DNA of 64,000 nucleotides from Gambelia wislizenii (Eukaryota > Chordata > Lepidosauria > Squamata > Crotaphytidae). Every line of letters begins with the position of its first letter. Position 1 is the first letter of the stretch. Both the position numbers and the translations under genes were made by a program. The notes under the pieces are model-generated. The model was not told where the DNA came from, ran no database searches, and saw only the letters and a program-made list of their open reading frames with translations. The stretch is taken from assembly GCA_030847615.1 (NCBI GenBank), contig JAUMIR010000012.1, positions 2,907,501 to 2,971,500 on the forward strand, given 5' to 3'. Positions 55,269-64,000 of this stretch are shown here, one piece after another.

Positions 55269-55683
55269 CTTTACCATCACATAAAAGTACCCATACCTAT
55301 TCCACACCCAGCATTTCTTCACAAACAGGCTCAGAATTGACATCGCTTTCCGATCAGGCTGTCCTACCAACATCTTAAAGGGCCATCAATTGGAATCTCC
55401 CAACACACATAAGCACATGCACAAAGACTGGCATTCCAGCAAAGGGGTAGCACATAGATCTAAAGCAAGGCTTGTAAACAGCCACTCGTCCAATCACCTG
55501 AGGCAAATATTGTTCAACTCCATGTGACCAAATAAAGAAGTTTGTGTCAACTGCGGAACTCCTTGCCAAAGGAAGCTAGGCTGGTCTACCTCTTCTGAGC
55601 TTTTGGCAGGCAGCAAAGTTGGTGTTTCTCTGTGTACTTAATGTTTTATGTGTCTTTAAGGTTTTCATCTGCTGTGCATTACC

Positions 55684-55743
55684 TCGAGGGCCTGGGTGGG
55701 CTGGGAGGCAACACATAAATGCCTTAACTAAATAAAAATAAAC
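55684..55743 (+). repeat. LINE/SINE tail fragment
   Basis: CGAGGGCCTGGGTGGGCTGG...ACATAAATGCCTTAACTAAA then TAAAAATAAA is a short retroposon tail. Confidence 0.4.
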
Positions 55744-56406
55744 ACTAATTGGAGATTGGCTTGTGTGGTGGTCCTTTCTCCCCTGCGGACACCATTTTAG
55801 GATGCCAGTTGAACCATGGAGAAGCTGTGAAGATTATTTAGAGCTGGAGAAAGCCCACTAAAGCAGCAGGGGTGGTAGGTACACACTGCAGGATTTTAGT
55901 CTTGTTGGTAACACACAGTCACACCACAACACAAAGCAAATGCACGACACAGTAGTGGGCAGTGCTATGGGCAGTGCCAGTTGCAGCTAGCCTGTATCAT
56001 GCACAAAACTTTTATTAGGCCTCAGAACAAGTAGGCATCAGCCATGTGCTGACCATGGCATGTTATATGATAGGCCTCCTTGACTTTTTGCAACTCACAC
56101 GCACAGATGAGAAGTGGCAAAACTATCCCCAGCTATTAGCCTGCATGAATCCACCTTATCATAATGTACTGGGCAAAGTTTCTCCCATGAGCAGGAGACC
56201 AGAACCTTTTTGAGAGTTTTTAACCACATTGTGAAGTTGCTTTATTATTCATGCACCTGGACCATTATGCAGGGCTGTGTGCGCTTATGGGAGAGACTTT
56301 CTTTCCTGGCTCATGTGAAAGATCACCTTACAAAAAGTGAGCAGGGGCATCACGTTACCCCCACAAACTGCCATCCAGACTGGACAGATGCACTCATTCC
56401 TCAGAC

Positions 56407-56409
<3 letters not shown>

Positions 56410-56440
<31 letters not shown>
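56410..56440. repeat. (AT)n microsatellite
   Basis: About 15 AT dinucleotides without interruption. Confidence 0.9.
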
Positions 56441-56444
<4 letters not shown>

Positions 56445-56944
56445 AGCCAGTTGCCCTCCCTTTGCCATGGCAACGCTTAACCATTAGGGATGTTTGACTC
56501 ATCCTGGCAGGGAGCAAGCTTTGGCTTACTAGACTATAAATACAGTTTCATCACAAGCTTATTGTGAGCCAATGTTTTGAGCCCTTCCACATTTAACACC
56601 TGGCAAAAATGCTGCTTCACTAAACCAACTGTCATGATCAATGCTGCTACCTGTTAAGTGTTTTGCAATTTTTATTTATTTATTTGGTTTTAAGGCTACA
56701 GTAACAGAGCCAGGAAGTAGGGAGACATACTGAAAATCTAGCTCTACATATTTCTGAGTACCACATAGCCTTGCAATCAATGGAAAGTGCTTGGGCCAGG
56801 TCTGATGAATTACAACATCCACCCTACAGAAAAAGGAGTGAATCAACTCATCAGTGCACCTTCAGCCCTACAGGTTATGCCAATTTAATATGCTCCAAAA
56901 AGCGTGGCTATTGCACACTGCAGAGGTTTGTTTTCCAACAGATT

Positions 56945-57130
56945 GTTGGTCAGGCCTAGTTTGTACTTGGATGGGTGCACTACCAAGGAATACCAGCTAC
57001 TGTACGTAGCATTTCAGAGAAAGGAGTTGGCAACCTCTGAGTATTTGTTGATTAAGAAAATCCTAAGAAATACATGGGGTCAACATAAGTTGACAGGTAA
57101 CTTGAAAGGCACACATGCACACACACAGAC
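56945..57130 (+). mobile_element. 5S-derived SINE, partial head
   Basis: TTGGTCAGGCCTAGTTTGTA then CTTGGATGGGTGCACTACCA, followed by AGGAATACCAGCTACTGTAC and tail GACAGGTAACTTGAAAGGCA. Confidence 0.75.
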
Positions 57131-58526
57131 AGCATGAATCTATTGCAACCGTATCTTCAAAACGATTTGCATTCTGGATGCACTATGCAGACACAATTAA
57201 TTTGCTACAGGCCAGTTTTAACTCTAGCTCCAATGAGGTGTTCCCAGGGATCAACAACGATTCCCAGACAAAATAGCAAGCTCAGCTTTGGCTTTTCTCT
57301 GAGAGTGCCTCAACTGGAGCAGAAGGCAGAGTGCTAACCCCCACCCCACCCCAGGTCAGGCTCTTCCTGTTGACAGGGGGTCAATAGTGCAACTTTCTAT
57401 CACTTCCCCAGTTCTTATAAATACTCCATGGAATTTCCTTTTCTCACAGAAGCCTTCTCACATCAAACCCAGATGGCCAGCGTAGGTCACATTCCAAGTT
57501 GCATGCCCAATTCATACCATGTTGCTGGGATTTGCTCAAACTAAGGATGTGCCCTAGAATAGCACTTGTTAAGCTATCTGATGTGGGGCACCGGAAAGAC
57601 TCCCTCCCTGCTAGGGATAGGTGCCATCCTTGTCTACAAACATTTTTTTCTTCCTTGGAAGCTTGCCACTGGATGGCTGTTAATGGCTCATGGACCAACA
57701 CAGTCCTCAGACCATCACTTTTGAGGTGCCCTGTCCTTGAATACATCCCATTTCCTGTAAGTAAACTGAACTGTGAAGATTAATGATAGAAATTCTGAGA
57801 CTTTACAGGAAGCCTTTGCTTATACAACATCAGGTTAGGGACTGCAGCAGTGTCAGAAACTGGAATTGGGCAGAACGCAGAACCCATGTAGTGAACATGA
57901 GGGGACTACGATGGCTGGCTAGGGACTGCCTGCGCATGCCTGCGCACTGCTTGCAATGTCTCTCAGTTGGCTCAGTGACTTTCCCCTGTTCTCAGCTTAC
58001 TTTGCAAGCAGTGCATGCACGTACGGTCAGTCCCAAGCAAGCCTCTGTAGGCGAGGACAGCCAAAAGAGTTGATTCCTTGTTGAATTCATGAACTTGTCC
58101 TTAATTTGCAAGTGTTGAAAGAGCAAGTGATCAGATAATGAGCTGTCAAAAGCTGGGAGATTCCTGTATTTTCAATGAGGAAATGCTTTCTAAAATCACC
58201 CTAGGGATCTCTAGCTGTCAGTATGAAAGCTGCTGCCCCAGTCAGTGATGACTTGCCCACTATATTATTTAAATAAATAATAATAACCAAAGCCCACTGC
58301 TTCAGAGAAGGATTTGCAAATCCAACAGAGGTCATTCTCCTTCCAATTCAAACTGTGCATCAGAATGAACAGCTATTAGAAAAGATGAACAGTGAACGCA
58401 GAAGAGGGTATGCTATCCCAAAATCATCACGCAACAAGCATGCCTCTCACACACGTTCTTCTACAGCAATCAGCATCGGAGCTGAAACGGACACGATTCT
58501 GAGAGACGTCCCCGTGTGCTTCCTTA

Positions 58527-59820
<1,294 letters not shown>

Positions 59821-59989
59821 ACAGCCATCTCCTACAAGAACATGAACTTCTCTTGGAAAGAATTCTCCTCCACCCACTTCTCCCTGTCTCATATTCTGTC
59901 TTGAAGGAAAGAGATCAGCATGCATATCTTACAGGAAAGACTGACAAAAGTATACTGCTTCCCTTTCAGGACTCTTGCCTCTCTATATT

Positions 59990-62100
59990 GTAACTGTGTG
60001 CTCACTCTCATCCCTCCTCCTCAAAAGAGGATGATGGAATCCATAGAAGAAAGGAGAGGAAAAGGTTCGTCTTGGGCCCAATACCCATAGCCCTCTTGCC
60101 CCTTTTGACAAAGGAAATGAGAAGAAGCAAAGGGGGCACTCACATAATTGGGAGTGGGGGGAGGCTGTAAGTAATCTCCTCCAATACTTATTGCTCTCTT
60201 ACAACCCTTGTCCAGAAAGGATGAGGAAGAGAGCCATTTCCTTTCACTGCCAGGGAAGAACAGTGCATGTGTCCAACGTAATCCACATGGGAGACCTATT
60301 CTGTTTTCTCTGCTCCCAAACCTATTCCCCTCTCTCCCTCACAGTCACTTAAAAGAAGGAGAAAGCCGAGAGTGCAGCAATGAGATTATAAAGAGAACTT
60401 GCTTGTCCCCAAACTTATTGCTATTTCTGCCACCCACCCCTGTCCACCCTCAGAGAGCAGAAGATGCCATCTGTAACAAGCCCACCCTCTTCTCTCTCAG
60501 ATCTATTTCCTCCATAACCACAGCACCCAACATACTGACCACCAGCATTCTCATGAAAAAGGAAGAAACCAAGACAGAGGACTGTGTATGTCTATACCTA
60601 TTGCTTCCTACCACCAGCAGCCCTTTTGAGGAGGTAGAGGAACTTCTTCCTGTAGCAGCAAAGGGCTGAAATGGGCTCCTTATTACTCCCAGTGCCTTAC
60701 AACATCCCAAAGTAGGTCAGGAGTGGGAAAAGACAAGGGTCTGAGGGTGAGTCAGTCAGGTTCTGTGCACAGCAGGAGGTGGTTGCCAAGGAAAGGGGAC
60801 TCCCCCTCCTCTTCCTCTACTCCCAAAGCTATTACCTTAATGCCCTCAGAAAGGGAAGAGGCATGAGTTCGGAGAAGGATTGGTGGGCTTTTAGGAAGAG
60901 TAGAAGGTTTTGCAGGAAAGGAAATCCTGCCTCTTCTTCCCTATGCCCCTGAACCAACTGAAGATTTCTTTGAGGAATAAAAGATAGGGGCACAGCAACA
61001 GGCTTCTGAGTGGCAGGAGGCTTTGAAAAAGTGGGGGGCTCTGCTGAGCCTCCTTACCTATTGAACCATCCTCCCTCAGATTTTAAAAAAGAGATATGAG
61101 GTTGGGATAAGCAAGTTTCTACAAGCAGCAGCAAGGATTTGTGAGGGAAGGGAGGCTCTTTTTCCTCTGTCCCCAAACCTATTGCTCTCTCCCACCCTAA
61201 GAAAGAAAAGTATGAGGCTGGGAAGCTAAGCTGACTTCTTTGAGTAGCAGGAGGTTGTGAGGAAAAGGAGTGCCTGCCCCCTCCTCTGCCCCAAACCTAA
61301 CTTTCCCTTGTCTCAAAAAAGAAAATAGCATGAGTTTTGTGGAAGACCATGAGGAAAATTAGACTCCTCTCACCTTCCTCCTCTGTCCCCAAACCTGTTC
61401 TCCTCTGAATGAAGAGAGAGACACAAACTTGGGGTAGCTGATGAGTTTCTAGGAGCAGGAAGGGGGAGCTGTAAGGAAATGGAGACTCCTCTGCCCCCAA
61501 GCCTGCCCCTCAAGTCCAAGGAAGCAACACAAGGTGATTTTGGTGATGGTGAGGAAGAGAACAGCTGAGTTTCTTTAATGAGGCATGCATTTGGGGGGTT
61601 AGCGCTGAGCAGCGAAGGTTTGTGAGGAAAAGAAGACCCTCCCCCTCTGGTCTCTCACTTCTTTCCTGCATTCTTGAAGCTACTGACTTGTAGTCTAAAT
61701 CAGTGGTTCTTAACCTGGGGTTCAGGAACTCCCAGGGGTCTGCGATGTCCTCACAGGGGGTCCGTGAAGGCTTGAAAATTGCTTGGCCCACCTCTTCCCT
61801 GCAGTGGAGTGGCCATGTGACAGGAGCCAAGGCAAAGGCTGGCTTGGCCTGCGCACTGCCATTCAATCTGCTCCAGCCACGAACTTGCTACAAGAAGCAG
61901 AAGAAAAGTCTTCCCTCCTCCACCACTGCCTCTGAGGGAAGAACAGATGGTGTAATTGTATTATTATTATTGTTATTATTAGGATTTTAAATCTTGGCTT
62001 AAGACTTGGGGTTCCACAGCATCAAAAGATGTTTAAAGGGGGTCCCTGGTAAAGAAAAGGTTAAGAGCCACTGGTCTAAAGGAAAGATACAGGTTTCTTT
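59990..62100. repeat. Old, diverged part of the tandem array upstream of ALKBH5
   Basis: The motif CTGTCCCCAAACCTATTGCT followed by CTC.CCC.CCTCA, then AAAGAA.AG..ATGAG and GCAGGAGG.TGTGAGG.AAAGG recurs roughly every 105-140 bp (for example near 60410, 61055, 61175, 61290, 61390). Units are clearly related to those at 62.1-64 kb but much more diverged. A hAT-like element interrupts at 61701-62073. Plus-strand open frames here are a result of the repeat and carry no domain. Confidence 0.6.
61701..62073. mobile_element. hAT-like non-autonomous transposon with 8-bp target duplication
   Basis: It begins CAGTGGTTCTTAACCTGGGG and ends, inverted, CAGTGGCTCTTAACCTTTTC. It is flanked by GTCTAAAT (61693-61700) and GTCTAAAG (62074-62081). 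The interior has GGGGTCTGCGATG/GGGGTCCGTGAAGG and GGGTTCCACAGCATC blocks and no open transposase. Confidence 0.88.
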
Positions 62101-64000
62101 TTCTGGCAGGGGTGGGGGAGAGAAGTAGGTGAACTTCTCTAAGCTCCAAGAGATGGTGCAGGAAAGTAGATCCTTCTCTGGCCTCTCATTTCTTCCTTGC
62201 GCCCCCGAACCTATTGCCTTGTCCCCCTTGAGCCTAAAGAACTTATTGAGGGGAGAAAATACTGTTAGAGAAAGGAGACTGCCCCCTCCTCTGACCTCCT
62301 GTTCCTTCCCTGCACCTCCAAACCTATTGGCTCATCCCCCTCAAGTGTAAAGAAGAGACGTGTTTGGGGGCTTAGCTCTGAGGAGCAAAGGGTTGTGAGG
62401 GAAAGGAGACCCCCCTCTCTGCTCTCCAACTCCTTACTTGCGCCCCCAAACCTACTGGCTTATCCCTGTCAAGTATAAAGAAGAGACATTCATGGGGGGG
62501 GGGCTTAGCTCTGAACAACAAAGGCTTGTGAGGGAAAGGGCCCCCCCCCTTCTCTGGCCTCCCTTTCCTTCTGTGCACCCCCAAACCTATTGGCTTTTCC
62601 CTCTCGCATCTAAGGAGTGTATTGAAGGGAGAAAATACTGTGAGGAAAAGAAGCCCCCCCTCCCTGTTCTCCCTCTCCTTTCCTGCAACCCCAAACTTAT
62701 TATTGCCTCGCCCCCCTTGAGTGTAAAGAGTGTATTGAGGGGAGAAAATACCGTGAGGGAAAGGAGACCCCCCCCCTCTCTGTTCTCCCACTCTTTCCCT
62801 ACACCCCCAGACATATTGGCTCATCCCCTTCAAGCGTAAATAAGAGACATGTGGGTTTGGGGGGGGGGGCTTAGCTCTGAGCACCAAAGGCTTGTGAGGG
62901 AAAGAAGACCCTCCTCTCTCTGGACCCCAACTCTTTCCCTGCACCCCCAAACTTACTGCCTTGTCCCCCTCATGTCTAAAGAGCTTATTGAGGCAAAAAA
63001 GATCCCCTCTTCCTGGCCTCCCACTCTCTTTCCTGCACCCCCAAACCTATTGTCTTGTCCCCCTCAAGTGTTAAGAAGAGACATGCATTTTTTTGCGGGG
63101 GGGGGGGTAGCTCTGAGCAGCAAAGGCTTGTGAGGGAAAGGAGACTCCCCTCTTTGGCCTCCCACTTCTTCCCTGCACCCCCAAACTTATTGCCTCATTC
63201 TCCTCAAGAGTAAAGACGAGACGTGTTTTTTTTTTGGGGGGGGTGCTTAGCTCTGAGCACCAAAGGCTTGTGAAGGAAAGGATACCCCCTCTCTCTGCCC
63301 CCCACTCCTTCCCTGCGCCCCCAAACCTATTGCCTCATTCTCCTCAAATGTAAAAAAGAGACGTGTTTTTTGGGGGGTGGGGGGCTTAGCTCTGAACAGC
63401 AAAGGCTTCTAAGGGAAAAGATACCCCCCTCTATCAGACCCCCCCACTCCTTCCCTGCACCCCCAAACTTATTGCCTCGTCCCCCTCACGTCTGAAGAGC
63501 TTATTGAGGGAAGAAAATACTGTGAGGGAAAGGAGACCCCCCTTCTCTGGCCCCTCACTCCTTCCTTGTGCCCCCAAACTTATTGCCTCGTCCCCCTCAA
63601 GGCTAAAGAGTGTATTGGGGGGAGAAAATACTGTGAGGGAAAGAAGACTGCCTCTTTGCCCCCCCACTCCTTCCCTGCACCCCCAAACCTATTGGCTCAT
63701 CCCTCTCAAGTGTAAAGAAGAGACGTGTTTGGGGGCTTAGCTCTGAGCAGCAAAAGCTTGTGAGGGAAAGGAGACCCCCTCTTTGGCCCCCCCACTCCTT
63801 CCCTGTGCCCCCAAACTTATTGGCTTTCCCCCCTCGAGACGAAAGAGTGCATTGGGTGGAGAAAATACTGTGGGGGAAAGGAGACCCCTCCTTGCCCCCC
63901 ACTCCTTCTCTAAGCCCCCAAACCTATTGCCTCGTCCCCCTCACGTCTGAAGAGCTTATTGAGAGAAGATAATACTGTGAGGGAAAGAAGACCCCCCCTT
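62100..64000. repeat. Homogeneous tandem array of two monomer types
   Basis: There are at least 13 units in view. One type (123-142 bp) carries GTAAAGAAGAGACGTGTTTG, G-run, CTTAGCTCTGAGCAGCAAAG and GCTTGTGAGGGAAAGGAGAC. The other (about 95-112 bp) carries AAAGAGCTTATTGAGGGGAG then AAAATACTGTGAGGGAAAGG. Both end in a C-rich part with CCCCCAAACCTATTGCCTCG then TCCCCCTCA. Long-type units start near 62347, 62470, 62835, 63069, 63212, 63350 and 63711; short-type near 62227, 62607, 62712, 62974, 63492, 63603, 63840 and 63948. The array runs off the window end. Confidence 0.85.

Noticed and set aside
59990..64000. A CRISPR-like array
   Set aside because: Whole monomers repeat without unique spacers, and the genome is a vertebrate.

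Overview
The window is vertebrate nuclear DNA, most likely from a squamate reptile (lizard or snake). The evidence is two recognisable vertebrate genes with GT-AG splicing, together with a repeat mix typical of squamates: CR1, L2-like and L1-like LINE pieces, 5S-rRNA-derived SINEs, MIR/CORE-like tRNA SINEs, a 'Sauria'-type tRNA SINE, Tigger-like and hAT-like MITEs, and an intact DIRS retrotransposon. The species cannot be named from the sequence alone.

Both host genes lie on the minus strand, head to tail. LLGL1 (a Lgl-family cell-polarity scaffold) is at low coordinates. Coding exon 1 is at 23088-23168 and exon 2 at 1566-1663; the rest of the gene lies beyond position 1. Its intron 1 spans about 21.4 kb. 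Intron 2 opens with a U12-type (minor spliceosome) donor. ALKBH5 (the nuclear m6A RNA demethylase) is complete as a four-exon coding sequence: 58528-59261, 50884-50964, 47030-47185 and 45543-45741. All junctions are phase-consistent and give a predicted 389-residue protein. A candidate 3' UTR runs down to an AATAAA near 41145. The ALKBH5-LLGL1 neighbourhood matches the order and shared orientation I know from human 17p11.2.

Layout: 1-1565 is LLGL1 intron 2. 1664-23087 is LLGL1 intron 1, dense in repeats and holding the 6.3-kb DIRS element at 11210-17551. 23088-23640 is the LLGL1 first exon and CpG-rich promoter. 23640-41125 is intergenic, made of repeats and unassigned sequence. 41125-59261 is ALKBH5. 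59262-64000 is upstream of ALKBH5 and is mostly a degenerate-to-homogeneous tandem array with two monomer types, continuing past the window end.

The DIRS element is the most substantial self-contained system. In order on the minus strand it has a terminal repeat, a G/C-rich leader, a gag-like ORF (666 codons), an RT/RNase H/methyltransferase-like ORF (744 codons), a tyrosine recombinase ORF (356 codons with all expected catalytic residues), an internal complementary region and the second terminal repeat. All three ORFs are open, so it may be young or active. It appears to sit in a LINE tail, of which another copy lies at about 26.14 kb.

I found no evidence for a new enzymatic system. The observations most worth checking are the intact DIRS, the U12 intron, the concatenated and nested Tigger-like MITEs, and the two-monomer array upstream of ALKBH5. 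Repeat family names are from memory of consensus features, without a database search, and most repeat borders are good to about 10-20 bases.
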